Source: Streptomyces sp. WAC05374
Lineage (GTDB): Bacteria > Actinomycetota > Actinomycetes > Streptomycetales > Streptomycetaceae
DNA: 64,000 nt
Direction: 5' to 3'
NCBI RefSeq assembly: GCF_004353505.1
Contig: NZ_SMNQ01000024.1
Span: 1 to 64,000, forward strand
This document shows, one piece after another, positions 8,602 through 17,735 of the stretch. Position 1 is the stretch's first letter. The number at the start of each line of letters is the position of its first letter. A program made the translations under genes and the position numbers. The notes under the pieces were generated by a model. That model saw only the letters and a program-made list of their open reading frames with translations, ran no database searches and had not been told where the DNA came from.

Positions 8602-9708
8602 ATGCCACTGCCCCGCGCGCGGCTCGCCGTTCCGCTGGTCACCGCCCTGGTCGCGCTGGGCGCCGGCCCGCTGTCGGGGGAGCCCTCCCCCGCCCCTCCC
8701 TCCCCCGTGCTGCCCCGGCTGGTCGCGGAGGGCCACGCTCCGGCCGCCGCGATGCTGTCCGCCTCGCCCTCCGGGTCGCAGTTCCAGACGGCCGGTCACG
8801 GCATCCGGCGCGCCGACCGTTTCCGCGCGGGCAGCATCACCAAGACGTTCGTCGCCACCGTCGTGCTCCAACTGGACGCCGAGGGCAGGCTGGACCTCGA
8901 CGACCCCGTCGGCCGCCACCTGCCCGGCCTGGTCCGCGGCGAGGCCGCCCGGCGCGTCACGCTCCGCGCCCTCCTCACCCACACCAGCGGCCTGCCCGAC
9001 TACGCCCCCGGCACCACTCACGCGTCACCCCCGGCACGCACCAGTGCGCGTGAGGCCGTGCGCCGGGTGCTGGCGGGGCCGTGGCGGCCCGTCGGGCACT
9101 ACGCCTACTCGAACACCAACTACGTCCTGCTCGGTCTCGTCATCGAACACGTCACCGACCGCCCCTACGCGACCGAGGCGCTCCGACGCATCATCAGACC
9201 CCTCCGCCTCACCGGCACGTCGTTCCCCGGCACCCGTGCGGCCCTTCCCTCACCGCACGGCCGGGCATATGACGCCGCCGGCCGGGACGTCACCGTACTG
9301 GACCCCCGCACCGCCGACGCGGCGGGCGAACTGGTCAGCACCCTCGACGACCTGAACCGCTTTTACGCCGCCCTCCTCTCCGGCCGCCTCCTCCCCCCGC
9401 CCCAGCTCCGCGAGCTGCTCAGCACCCGGCCGGCGAGCGGCCCCTACGGCATGGGCATCTACCGCCACACCCTGTCCTGCGGCACGACGGTGTGGGGCCA
9501 CAACGGCCTCATCACCGGCAGCTACGTCCGCTCGGCCACGAGCCCGGACGGCCGACGCACCGTCACCTTCCGGGTCAATACGGACGCCGTTCCGCGCGGG
9601 ACCCTCGCGGAGCTGGAACCCGCGCTCCTCGACGCCGAGTTCTGCCGCGGCGCGCAAGGCCGGCGCGGCCACGAGACGGCGCGGCCCGCCGCGTTCCGCG
9701 CCTCGTAG
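8602..9708 (+). CDS. Exported serine hydrolase, beta-lactamase/DD-peptidase family
   Basis: 368-residue penicillin-recognising serine hydrolase. An N-terminal signal sequence (about residues 1-25) directs export. The catalytic set is intact: SITK at 78-81 (SxxK), YSN at 169-171, and HNG in WGHNGLITGS near the C-terminus, the HxG variant of KTG. This is the class C / D-alanyl-D-alanine carboxypeptidase type; whether it acts on peptidoglycan, a small ester or an amide cannot be told. ATG 8602 follows AGAAGGGACG. It is divergent from the kinase at 8443, with 158 bp between the starts. Confidence 0.88.
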   Translation: MPLPRARLAVPLVTALVALGAGPLSGEPSPAPPSPVLPRLVAEGHAPAAAMLSASPSGSQFQTAGHGIRRADRFRAGSITKTFVATVVLQLDAEGRLDLDDPVGRHLPGLVRGEAARRVTLRALLTHTSGLPDYAPGTTHASPPARTSAREAVRRVLAGPWRPVGHYAYSNTNYVLLGLVIEHVTDRPYATEALRRIIRPLRLTGTSFPGTRAALPSPHGRAYDAAGRDVTVLDPRTADAAGELVSTLDDLNRFYAALLSGRLLPPPQLRELLSTRPASGPYGMGIYRHTLSCGTTVWGHNGLITGSYVRSATSPDGRRTVTFRVNTDAVPRGTLAELEPALLDAEFCRGAQGRRGHETARPAAFRAS

Positions 9709-9796
9709 AGCCGCACGGTCCGGGGCGCGCACCGGGCGGTCGCGCACGGTGGTTACTCTCGTCGTCCCATCGATCGCGACTCCAGGAGATCGGACT

Positions 9797-10591
9797 GTGC
9801 GCAGCGTCGCCGTAACGCCCGAGGGTGACCGCATCCGCTGGGTGGAGCTGCCGGGGCAGGAGCCGCCGCGTGTCTACGTGCACGGCTTGGGCGCCACCTC
9901 GCCCGCCTACTTCACACAAGTCGCGGTGCATCCCCTGCTGGCCGGCCGCCGGTCACTGCTGATCGACCTGCTGGGCCACGGCATCAGCGACCGGCCGGCG
10001 AGCTTCGACTACACGCTGGAATCGCACGCCGACGCGCTCGCCGCCGCCCTGACCGGCGCGGGTGTCACGGGTGCCGAGTTCGTCGCGCACAGCATGGGCG
10101 GCTCCGTGGCCATCGTCCTGGCAGCCCGCCACCCCCACCTGGTCTCCCGGCTGGTGCTGATCGACGCCAACCTCGACCCGGTTCCGCCCATGCGCCCCGG
10201 GGAAGGCAGCAGCGGCATCGCCTCCTACTCCGAGGAGGAGTTCCTGGAGGGTGGCTGGGAAGAGGTCCGCGACCGGGTCGGTGCCCACTGGTGGTCCACG
10301 ATGCGCCTGGCCGGCCGGGAGGCCCTGCACCGCAGCGCGGTCCACCTCACCCGCGGCACCGTGCCCACCATGCGTGACCTCCTGCTGGACATGCGGATGC
10401 CCCGCACCTACCTGCTGCCCGAGGCCGCAGGACCGCTCCCGGGCACGGACGCGCTCACCGAGGCCGGGGTGCGTGTCGTCGCGATCCCGGACTGCGGACA
10501 CAACATCATGCTGGACAACCCGGAAGCCTTCGTGCGGGCCACCGCGGCGGCCCTCACGGACCGCGAACCGAGCGCGTCACGCCCCGCGTGA
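9797..10591 (+). CDS. Alpha/beta hydrolase
   Basis: 264 residues from GTG 9797, chosen because AGGAG lies at 9784-9788 and the fold starts just after; a more upstream start at 9749 lacks a ribosome site. The oxyanion segment is VHGLGA, the nucleophile Ser99 lies in AHSMGGS, and the likely catalytic His235 in DCGHNIML. No signal peptide, so cytoplasmic. The substrate is not evident. It follows the serine hydrolase by 88 bp in the same direction and may share its transcript. Confidence 0.85.
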   Translation: MRSVAVTPEGDRIRWVELPGQEPPRVYVHGLGATSPAYFTQVAVHPLLAGRRSLLIDLLGHGISDRPASFDYTLESHADALAAALTGAGVTGAEFVAHSMGGSVAIVLAARHPHLVSRLVLIDANLDPVPPMRPGEGSSGIASYSEEEFLEGGWEEVRDRVGAHWWSTMRLAGREALHRSAVHLTRGTVPTMRDLLLDMRMPRTYLLPEAAGPLPGTDALTEAGVRVVAIPDCGHNIMLDNPEAFVRATAAALTDREPSASRPA

Positions 10592-10610
10592 GGCCGCGGC
10601 CGTGCCGCCG

Positions 10611-10666
10611 GTGGCCGAGGCCCTGACGGGCCGGTGGCCGAGGCCCAGACGGGCCGGTGGCCGAGG
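10611..10666. repeat. 23-bp tandem repeat, 2.4 copies
   Basis: Two 23-bp units (10611-10633 and 10634-10656) differing at one base, plus a third truncated copy of 10 bp. They lie between the convergent alpha/beta hydrolase and glpD. They do not form an obvious terminator hairpin and look like slippage. Confidence 0.8.
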
Positions 10667-10727
10667 TGACCGCCGGGCACGCGCCCGGCGGGGCGGGCGA
10701 CCGCCCGCACGAAGCGGGGCCGCACGC

Positions 10728-12434
10728 TCAGAGCGGCACGATGTCGGGTGCGCCGAGCCGGGCCGCGTCCGCCGTCAGGTCGTCCGGCTGGAGCTGCGAC
10801 TCGCGCTCCGCCTCCACCCGCTTCGCGTAGTGCTCCACCTCCTTCTCGATGTGCGCCTCGTCCCAGCCGAGTACCGGTGCCATCAGTTCGGCGCACTCCC
10901 GCGCGCTGCGCGTGCCGCGGTCGAACGTCTCGATCGAGATGCGGGTCCGCCGGGTCAGCACGTCGTCCAGGTGCCGGGCGCCCTCGTGCGACGCGCCGTA
11001 GACGATCTCGGCCCGCAGGTAGTCCTCGGCGCCGCCCAGCGGTTCGCCGAGCTTCGGGTCGGCGACGATCATCTCCAGCAGCTCCTCGGCCAGGGAGCCG
11101 TACCGGTTCAACAGGTGCTCCACGCGCGCCACGTGAAGCCCCGTCCGGGCCGCGATGCGGGCGCGGGCGTTCCACAGGGCGCGGTACCCCTCGGCGCCCA
11201 GCAGGGGCACGTCCTCGGTGACGCAGGCGGCCACCCGCGTGTCGAGGGCGTGCACCGCCTCGTCCACGGCGTCCTTGGCCATCACCCGGTACGTCGTGTA
11301 CTTGCCGCCCGCGACGACGACGAGGCCGGGCACGGGGTGGGCCACGGTGTGCTCGCGCGACAGCTTGCTCGTCGCGTCGGACTCGCCGGCCAGCAGGGGC
11401 CGCAGTCCCGCGTACACGCCCTGCACGTCGTCGCGGGTCAGCGGCACGGCGAGCACGCTGTTCACATGCTCCAGCAGGTAGTCGATGTCGGCGCTCGACG
11501 CCGCCGGGTGGGCCTTGTCCAGGTCCCAGCCGGTGTCGGTGGTCCCCACGATCCAGTGGCGCCCCCAGGGGATGACGAAGAGGACCGACTTCTCGGTGCG
11601 CAGGATCAGACCGGTGCTCGAGTGGATGCGGTCCTTGGGCACGACGAGGTGGATGCCCTTCGACGCCCGGACGTGGAACTGCCCCCTCTCCCCGATCAGG
11701 GCCTGTGTGTCGTCCGTCCACACCCCGGTCGCGTTGACGACCTGCTTGGCGCGGACCTCGTACTCGCCGCCCCCTTCCACGTCCTGGACCCGGGCGCCGA
11801 CGACCCGTTCCCCCTCGCGCAGGAAGCCGATCACCCGGGCCCGGCTGGCGACGTGCGCGCCATAGGCGGCGGCCGTCCGCACGAGCGTGGCCACGAACCG
11901 GGCGTCGTCCATCTGCGCGTCGTAGTACTGCAACGCCCCGACGAGCGCGTCCTTGCGGAGCGCGGGTGCCACGCGCAGCGCCTGGCGCCGTGACAGGTGC
12001 CGGTGCACGGGCAGCCCGCGCCCGTGGCCGGACGAGACGGACATCGCGTCGTACAGCGCGACGCCCGAGCCGGCGTAGAACCGCTCCCAGCCCCGGTGCT
12101 GGAGCGGGTAGAGGAACGGCACCGGTTTGACCAGGTGGGGGGCGAGGCGCTCCAGCAGCAGGCCGCGTTCCTTCAGCGCTTCCCGTACGAGCGCGAAGTC
12201 CAGCATCTCCAGGTAGCGCAGCCCGCCGTGGATGAGCTTGCTGGAGCGGCTGGAGGTGCCCGACGCCCAGTCACGGGCCTCGACCAGCCCGGTGGCCAGC
12301 CCGCGTGTCACCGCGTCGAGAGCCGTCCCCGCGCCGACCACTCCGGCGCCGACGACCAGCACGTCCAGTTCGCGATCGGCCATGGCCGCCAGCGCCTGCA
12401 CGCGCTCGGCGGGTCCCAGTGTCGCTGTCCTCAC
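10728..12434 (-). CDS. glpD: Aerobic glycerol-3-phosphate dehydrogenase
   Basis: 568-residue FAD enzyme oxidising sn-glycerol 3-phosphate to dihydroxyacetone phosphate at the membrane, feeding electrons to quinone. The Rossmann motif GAGVVGAG begins at residue 29, followed by the family signature SSRSSKLIHGGLRYLE and a C-terminal domain typical of GlpD. GTG 12434 follows GGGAGGCAGCG. It stands alone on the minus strand, without glpF/glpK alongside. Confidence 0.95.
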   Translation of the reverse strand: MRTATLGPAERVQALAAMADRELDVLVVGAGVVGAGTALDAVTRGLATGLVEARDWASGTSSRSSKLIHGGLRYLEMLDFALVREALKERGLLLERLAPHLVKPVPFLYPLQHRGWERFYAGSGVALYDAMSVSSGHGRGLPVHRHLSRRQALRVAPALRKDALVGALQYYDAQMDDARFVATLVRTAAAYGAHVASRARVIGFLREGERVVGARVQDVEGGGEYEVRAKQVVNATGVWTDDTQALIGERGQFHVRASKGIHLVVPKDRIHSSTGLILRTEKSVLFVIPWGRHWIVGTTDTGWDLDKAHPAASSADIDYLLEHVNSVLAVPLTRDDVQGVYAGLRPLLAGESDATSKLSREHTVAHPVPGLVVVAGGKYTTYRVMAKDAVDEAVHALDTRVAACVTEDVPLLGAEGYRALWNARARIAARTGLHVARVEHLLNRYGSLAEELLEMIVADPKLGEPLGGAEDYLRAEIVYGASHEGARHLDDVLTRRTRISIETFDRGTRSARECAELMAPVLGWDEAHIEKEVEHYAKRVEAERESQLQPDDLTADAARLGAPDIVPL

Positions 12435-12657
12435 CGCTGCCTCCCGTCGCCCCCGGTGTGGTCGGGCTCACAGACTCGATTCTGTCCCGGCCCCCCGACT
12501 TCAGCCACCGCCTGTGGACAACACTCGGCCGAACCACAGCCCGCAATGCCGCATAACGGTCATATTTACGCCTAGTCTGACATTGCATACCGCTCGTTCT
12601 GTCCACAGGACTTGCGTGCCTCGTCCACTCCGGCTACTGGGAAGGACGGCATCACCC

Positions 12658-13899
12658 ATGCCCGCAGACCTCGCCGTCATCGGCCTCGGCCACCTCGGCC
12701 TGCCCCTCGCCCAAGCCGCCACAGCCGCCGGTATCGACACCATCGGCTACGACACCGATCCCCGTCCCGTGGCGGAACTGGCGGCCGGCCGGCCACCGGT
12801 CGACGGCTCGCTCACCGCCTCGGAGATCCGCCGGATGCTCTCGGGGGGCTTCCGGCCGACCACCGACACCGCCGAACTCGGCCGCGTCCGCACCGCCGTC
12901 ATCTGCACCCCCACCCCCGCCGGTGCCGACCGCACCCCGGACCTGACCGCCGTCACCGACGCGGCACGCGCGCTCGCCGCCCGGCTGCGCCCCCACACCA
13001 CCGTCCTGCTCGAATCCCCCGTGCATCCCGGCACCACCGAGGACGTACTGCGCCCGCTGCTGGAAGCCGGGTCGGGGCTCAGGGCCGGACGCGACTTCCA
13101 CCTCGCCTACTCCCCCGGCCGCCTCGACCCCGGCAACCGCGCCCACGACTTCGCCCACACCCCCAAGGTCATCGGCGGCCTCACCCCCGCCTGCACGGAG
13201 TCGGCCGCCGCCTTCTACGGCCGCCTCACCGACAAGGTCGTACGGGCCCGGGGCCTGCGCGAGGCCGAGACCGTCAAGGTGCTGGAAACCAACTTCCGCC
13301 ACGTCAACATCGCCCTCGTCAACGAGATGGCGGTGCTCTGCCACGAACTCGGCGTCGACCTGTGGGACGTCATCCGGTGCGCCGAGACCAAACCCTTCGG
13401 GTTCCAGGCGTTCCGCCCCGGCCCCGGCGTCGGCGGCCACGGCGTCCCCGTCGACACCATCGGCCCCCACCGCCCGCTGCGCCTGGTGGAACTGGCCGGC
13501 CAGGTCAACGAACGCATGCCCCAGTACGTCATCCAGCGCTGCGCCACGCTCCTCAACGAGCACGGCAAGTCGGCCCGCGGCGCCCGCGTCCTGCTGCTCG
13601 GCGTCACCTACAAGCCGGACCTGGCCGACCAGGAGGCCGCCCCCGCCGCCGAGATCGCCCGCCGCCTGATGGACATGGGCGCGGCGGTCAGCTACCACGA
13701 CCCGTACGTCGCCGACTGGCGCGTCCGCGACCTGCCCGTCCCGCGGGCGGACTCCCTGTACGAGGCGGCGGCGGCGGCCGACCTGACGGTGCTGCTCCAG
13801 CACCACCGCACCTACGACCTCCAGGGGCTGGCCGTGAAGGCGCAGCTCCTGCTGGACACCCGGGGCGTCACCCCGGCGGGCGCGGCGCACCGCCTGTGA
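12658..13899 (+). CDS. Nucleotide-sugar dehydrogenase family protein lacking catalytic Cys
   Basis: 413 residues, UDP-glucose/UDP-ManNAc 6-dehydrogenase family, from ATG 12658 with GAAGGA upstream. The N-terminal NAD motif is GLGHLG at residues 9-14; the central helix VNIALVNEMAVLCHELGVD and ETKPFGFQAFRPGPGVGGH are typical; the C-terminal UDP-binding domain is present. In active enzymes the GGHC or GGSC cysteine forms the thiohemiacetal. Here residue 262 is Gly (codon GGC, one base from TGC), in GVGGHGVPVD. Full four-electron oxidation to the uronic acid therefore looks doubtful. No sugar-biosynthesis genes are adjacent; the gene ends on a hairpin shared with guaB3. Confidence 0.85.
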   Translation: MPADLAVIGLGHLGLPLAQAATAAGIDTIGYDTDPRPVAELAAGRPPVDGSLTASEIRRMLSGGFRPTTDTAELGRVRTAVICTPTPAGADRTPDLTAVTDAARALAARLRPHTTVLLESPVHPGTTEDVLRPLLEAGSGLRAGRDFHLAYSPGRLDPGNRAHDFAHTPKVIGGLTPACTESAAAFYGRLTDKVVRARGLREAETVKVLETNFRHVNIALVNEMAVLCHELGVDLWDVIRCAETKPFGFQAFRPGPGVGGHGVPVDTIGPHRPLRLVELAGQVNERMPQYVIQRCATLLNEHGKSARGARVLLLGVTYKPDLADQEAAPAAEIARRLMDMGAAVSYHDPYVADWRVRDLPVPRADSLYEAAAAADLTVLLQHHRTYDLQGLAVKAQLLLDTRGVTPAGAAHRL

Positions 13900-13908
13900 C
13901 AGCGGAAA

Positions 13909-13936
13909 GGGCCCGCACCTGCGAAGGTGCGGGCCC
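13909..13936. terminator. Bidirectional hairpin terminator
   Basis: Perfect 12-bp inverted repeat (GGGCCCGCACCT and its complement) with a 4-base loop, between the convergent nucleotide-sugar dehydrogenase and guaB3. It probably ends transcription from both sides. Confidence 0.8.
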
Positions 13937-13984
13937 CTGGCGAACCCGATCGGCTGCCCCTGCTCGGGCAGGCGGCGCGAAGGC

Positions 13985-15109
13985 TCAGCGCTTGTGCTCG
14001 GCGTCCGCGACCGTGACCTCGACGCGCTGGAACTCCTTGAGCTCGCTGTAGCCCGTGGTGGCCATCGCCCGGCGCAGCGCGCCGAAGAAGTTCATGGACC
14101 CGTCCGGCGAGTGCGAGGGACCGGTCAGGATCTCCTCGGTCGTGCCGACGATGCCGAGGTCGACCAGCTTGCCGCGCGGCACGTCCTCGTGGACGGCCTC
14201 CATGCCCCAGTGGTGGCCCTTGCCGGGCGCGTCGGTCGCGCGCGCCAGCGGGGAGCCGATCATCACCGAGTCGGCACCGCACGCGATCGCCTTGGGCAGG
14301 TCGCCCGACCAGCCCACACCGCCGTCGGCGATGACGTGGACGTACCGGCCGCCGGACTCGTCCATGTAGTCCCGGCGCGCGGCCGCGACGTCCGCGACGG
14401 CGGTCGCCATCGGGACCTGGATGCCCAGCACGTTGCGCGTGGTGTGCGCGGCCCCGCCGCCGAAGCCGACGAGGACGCCCGCCGCGCCGGTGCGCATCAG
14501 GTGCAGGGCGGCGGTGTAGGTGGCGCAGCCGCCGACGATGACGGGGACGTCGAGCTCGTAGATGAACTGCTTCAGGTTCAGCGGCTCGGCCGCGCCCGAG
14601 ACGTGCTCGGCGGAGACCGTCGTACCGCGGATGACGAAGATGTCCACACCGGCGTCGACGACGGCCTTGGAGAACTGGGCGGTGCGCTGCGGGGAGAGCG
14701 CGGCCGCGGTGACCACGCCCGAGTCGCGCACCTCCTTGATGCGCTGCCCGATCAGCTCCTCCTGGATCGGGGCCGCGTAGATCTCCTGCAGACGGCGGGT
14801 CGCGGTCTCGGCCGGCAGCTCGGCGATCTCGTCCAGCAGCGGCTGCGGGTCCTCGTACCGGGTCCACAGGCCCTCGAGGTTCAGGACGCCGAGGCCGCCG
14901 AGCCGGCCGATGCGGATCGCGGTCTGCGGGGAGACCACCGAGTCCATCGGAGCGGCCAGGAACGGGAGCTCGAAACGGTAGGCGTCGATCTGCCAGGCGA
15001 TCGAGACCTCCTTCGGGTCCCGGGTGCGCCGGCTCGGTACGACGGCGATGTCGTCGAACGCGTACGCCCTGCGGCCGCGCTTGCCGCGCCCGATCTCGAT
15101 CTCAGTCAC
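13985..15109 (-). CDS. guaB3: GuaB3, IMP dehydrogenase-related protein
   Basis: 374-residue (beta/alpha)8 barrel of the IMPDH/GMPR superfamily, without CBS domains, typical of the actinobacterial GuaB3 group. Substrate phosphate-loop sequences remain (VIADGGVGWSGDLPKAIACGAD, shown here only as the family block). The loop that holds the catalytic Cys in IMPDH (GSICTTR) reads GGAAHTTR, with His222 at the Cys position, so ordinary IMPDH or GMP reductase chemistry is doubtful. GTG 15109 follows AGGGAAAGG. It lies 104 bp downstream of guaB in the same direction, the arrangement also found in Mycobacterium (guaB2-guaB3). Confidence 0.88.
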   Translation of the reverse strand: MTEIEIGRGKRGRRAYAFDDIAVVPSRRTRDPKEVSIAWQIDAYRFELPFLAAPMDSVVSPQTAIRIGRLGGLGVLNLEGLWTRYEDPQPLLDEIAELPAETATRRLQEIYAAPIQEELIGQRIKEVRDSGVVTAAALSPQRTAQFSKAVVDAGVDIFVIRGTTVSAEHVSGAAEPLNLKQFIYELDVPVIVGGCATYTAALHLMRTGAAGVLVGFGGGAAHTTRNVLGIQVPMATAVADVAAARRDYMDESGGRYVHVIADGGVGWSGDLPKAIACGADSVMIGSPLARATDAPGKGHHWGMEAVHEDVPRGKLVDLGIVGTTEEILTGPSHSPDGSMNFFGALRRAMATTGYSELKEFQRVEVTVADAEHKR

Positions 15110-15213
15110 GATGTGTGGCCTTTCCCTCTACGTCTGCGCCTACCAGTATCCCCGACGCACGCCTGAGGGGCGGTTCCGGCCGGATGCCGGACCGCCCCTC
15201 ACGCGCGCGTGGA

Positions 15214-16716
15214 TCACTTCCTGCTGTAGTTGGGCGCCTCGACGGTCATCTGGATGTCGTGCGGGTGGCTCTCCTTGAGGCCCGCCGACGTGATCCGGAC
15301 GAACCGGCCGCGCTCCTGGAGCTCGGGGACGGTCCGGCCGCCGACGTAGAACATCGACTGGCGCAGGCCGCCGACCAACTGGTGGACGACCGCGGAGAGC
15401 GGGCCGCGGAAGGGCACCTGGCCCTCGATGCCCTCGGGGACCAGCTTCTCGTCGGAGGCGACGCCCTCCTGGAAGTACCGGTCCTTGGAGAAGGACCGCT
15501 GCTCGCCGCGGGACTGCATGGCGCCGAGGGAGCCCATGCCACGGTACGACTTGAACTGCTTGCCGTTGATGAACATCAGCTCGCCCGGGGACTCCTCGCA
15601 GCCCGCGAGGAGCGAGCCGAGCATCACCGTGTCGGCGCCCGCGACCAGGGCCTTGGCGATGTCGCCGGAGTACTGCAGGCCGCCGTCGCCGATGACCGGG
15701 ACACCGGCCGCCTTGGCGGCGAGGGAGGCCTCGTAGATGGCGGTGACCTGCGGGACGCCGATGCCGGCGACCACGCGGGTGGTGCAGATGGAACCGGGGC
15801 CGACACCGACCTTGATGCCGTCGACGCCGGCGTCGATCAGGGCCTGGGCGCCGTCACGGGTGGCGACGTTGCCGCCGATGACGTCCACCGCCGCGTTCGA
15901 CTTGATCTTGGCGACCATCTCGCCGACCAGCCGGGAATGGCCGTGCGCGGTGTCGACGACGATGAAGTCGACGCCCGCCTCGATCAGCGCCTGGGCGCGC
16001 TCGAAGGCGTCGCCCGCGACGCCGACGGCGGCGCCGACGAGGAGCCGGCCGTCCTTGTCCTTGGCGGCGTTCGGGTACTTCTCCGCCTTGACGAAGTCCT
16101 TGACGGTGATGAGGCCCTTGAGGATGCCCGCTTCGTCGACGAGCGGCAGCTTCTCGATCTTGTGGCGGCGCAGCAGCTCCATGGCGTCCACGCCGGAGAT
16201 GCCGACCTTGCCGGTGACCAGCGGCATGGGCGTCATGACGTCGCGCACCTGCTGGGTGCGGTCGGTCTCGAAGGCCATGTCGCGGTTGGTGACGATGCCG
16301 AGGAGCTTGCCCGCCGGGTCGGTGACGGGGACGCCGCTGATGCGGAACTTGCCGCAGATGGCGTCGGCCTCGGCGAGCGTCGCGTCCGGGTTGATGGTGA
16401 TCGGGTCGGTCACCATGCCGGACTCGGAGCGCTTGACCAGGTCGACCTGGTTGGCCTGGTCCGCGATGGAGAGGTTGCGGTGGAGCACGCCGACGCCGCC
16501 CTGCCGGGCCATGGCGATCGCCATGCGGGACTCGGTGACCTTGTCCATCGCGGCGGACAGCAGCGGGATGTTCACCCGTACGTTCTTGGAGATGTACGAG
16601 GAAGTGTCGATCTGGTCGGGCGCCATGTCGGACGCGCCCGGCAGCAGCAGCACGTCGTCGTAGGTCAGCCCGAGTGTCGCGAATTTTCCGGGCACTCCGT
16701 CGACGTTGGCAGTCAT
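15214..16716 (-). CDS. guaB: IMP dehydrogenase
   Basis: 500-residue IMPDH, converting IMP to XMP with NAD+, the committed step to guanine nucleotides. The catalytic loop GPGSICTTRVVAG contains Cys311. A tandem CBS (Bateman) region occupies roughly residues 100-220, the usual site of nucleotide regulation. The C-terminal GMGSLGAM flap is present. ATG 16716 follows GGGGAAGG. guaB3 follows downstream and the sigma factor gene precedes it, as in mycobacteria. Confidence 0.97.
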   Translation of the reverse strand: MTANVDGVPGKFATLGLTYDDVLLLPGASDMAPDQIDTSSYISKNVRVNIPLLSAAMDKVTESRMAIAMARQGGVGVLHRNLSIADQANQVDLVKRSESGMVTDPITINPDATLAEADAICGKFRISGVPVTDPAGKLLGIVTNRDMAFETDRTQQVRDVMTPMPLVTGKVGISGVDAMELLRRHKIEKLPLVDEAGILKGLITVKDFVKAEKYPNAAKDKDGRLLVGAAVGVAGDAFERAQALIEAGVDFIVVDTAHGHSRLVGEMVAKIKSNAAVDVIGGNVATRDGAQALIDAGVDGIKVGVGPGSICTTRVVAGIGVPQVTAIYEASLAAKAAGVPVIGDGGLQYSGDIAKALVAGADTVMLGSLLAGCEESPGELMFINGKQFKSYRGMGSLGAMQSRGEQRSFSKDRYFQEGVASDEKLVPEGIEGQVPFRGPLSAVVHQLVGGLRQSMFYVGGRTVPELQERGRFVRITSAGLKESHPHDIQMTVEAPNYSRK

Positions 16717-16823
16717 GACACCTTCCCCAAATGGCCTTGATCGGTGCGGATGTCCATGCTAACGGCCTGCGGCCGTGTCTCATTCCACGAGCAAGATCAC
16801 CCGGAAGGTTTGTACGTTCACAC

Positions 16824-16835
16824 GTACGGCCGTAC
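16824..16835. promoter_or_regulatory. Palindrome upstream of guaB
   Basis: Perfect 12-bp palindrome GTACGGCCGTAC in a stretch with further GTACG/CGTAC words (16811-16836), 108 bp upstream of guaB. It could be an operator, but no known regulator is assigned. The rest of 16717-16889 shows no gene. Confidence 0.3.
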
Positions 16836-16889
16836 ACGGACGGACGCGCGGGCGGGTGCGTGTCCGGTCCGGACGGGCGGCCGGTGCGT

Positions 16890-16908
16890 GCCCGCGCGGT
16901 GCGCGGGC
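16890..16908 (-). terminator. Hairpin after sigma factor gene
   Basis: GCCCGCGC, a 3-base loop, then GCGCGGGC, starting 6 bp beyond the stop of the sigma factor gene. GC-rich without a U-run, as is common in Streptomyces. Confidence 0.5.
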
Positions 16909-16914
16909 CACGCG

Positions 16915-17592
16915 TCACTGTTCGGCCAGCGCCCGCAGCCGGCTCAGCGCACGGTGCTGGGCGACGCGGACCGCGCCGGGGGACATGCCGAGCATCTGGC
17001 CGGTCTCCTCGGCGGTCAGGCCGACGGCGACCCGCAGGACCAGCAGTTCGCGCTGGTTCTCCGGGAGGTTGGCGAGCAGGCGCTTGGCCCACTCGGCGTC
17101 GTCACTGAGCAGCGCCCGCTCCTCGGGGCCGAGGGAGTCGTCGGGGCGCTCGGGCATCTCGTCGGAGGGCACGGCGGTGGAGCCGGGGTGCCGCATGGCG
17201 GCCCGCTGGAGGTCGGCGACCTTGTGGCCGGCGATGGCGAAGACGAACGCCTCGAAGGGCCGTCCGGTGTCCTTGTAGCGCGGGAGGGCCATCAGGACGG
17301 CGACGCACACCTCCTGGGCGAGGTCCTCGACGAAGTGCCGCGCGTCACCGGGCAGGCGGTTCAGCCGCGTACGGCAGTAGCGCAGGGCCAGGGGGTGGAC
17401 GTGGGCCAGGAGATCGTGCGTGGCCTGCTCGTCGCCTTCGACCGCACGGTGTACGAGTGCACCGATGGCCCCGTGGGCATGGGCCGCCTCGTCGTCGCGC
17501 ATCGGTCCATGGTGCCCTGGCGTCCGTCCGTCCGCGGCACCGCGTCCACTGTTGTGCACCGAAGCGTTATGAGCAGGTGCGCCGGAACTCAT
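16915..17592 (-). CDS. shbA: Sigma-70 family RNA polymerase sigma factor, ShbA type
   Basis: ECF-like sigma factor of about 225 residues. Region 2 is in DLAQEVCVAVLMALPRYKD; region 4 is LPENQRELLVLRVAVGLTAE through the helix-turn-helix ETGQMLGMSPGAVRVAQHR. The position between guaB and bldM matches ShbA, known in Streptomyces to drive transcription of hrdB; the mycobacterial gene here is sigD. I chose ATG 17592 because GGAGGGGAGG lies just upstream; GTG 17643 and ATG 17502 are alternatives, and the first 30 residues have no known motif. The name rests on context and similarity, not on experiment. Confidence 0.85.
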   Translation of the reverse strand: MSSGAPAHNASVHNSGRGAADGRTPGHHGPMRDDEAAHAHGAIGALVHRAVEGDEQATHDLLAHVHPLALRYCRTRLNRLPGDARHFVEDLAQEVCVAVLMALPRYKDTGRPFEAFVFAIAGHKVADLQRAAMRHPGSTAVPSDEMPERPDDSLGPEERALLSDDAEWAKRLLANLPENQRELLVLRVAVGLTAEETGQMLGMSPGAVRVAQHRALSRLRALAEQ

Positions 17593-17735
17593 CTCCTGCG
17601 CCCTCCCCTCCCGCTCGATCGACTCGTCCCCGAGGAACTCCACCCTTCAAGGATGCGGCATCGCGCCGGAAACAGATATCGCGCCTCCGCCGCCCCGTCC
17701 GCCGGGCGGCGGACGGGGATCGCCACGGTCACGTG

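Noticed and set aside
8444..8608. N-terminal extension of the kinase to 8608
   Set aside because: It would overlap the divergent hydrolase start; ATG 8443 has a strong ribosome site.
10611..10666. Terminator or CRISPR at the 23-bp repeats
   Set aside because: Head-to-tail direct repeats without spacers or a good stem.
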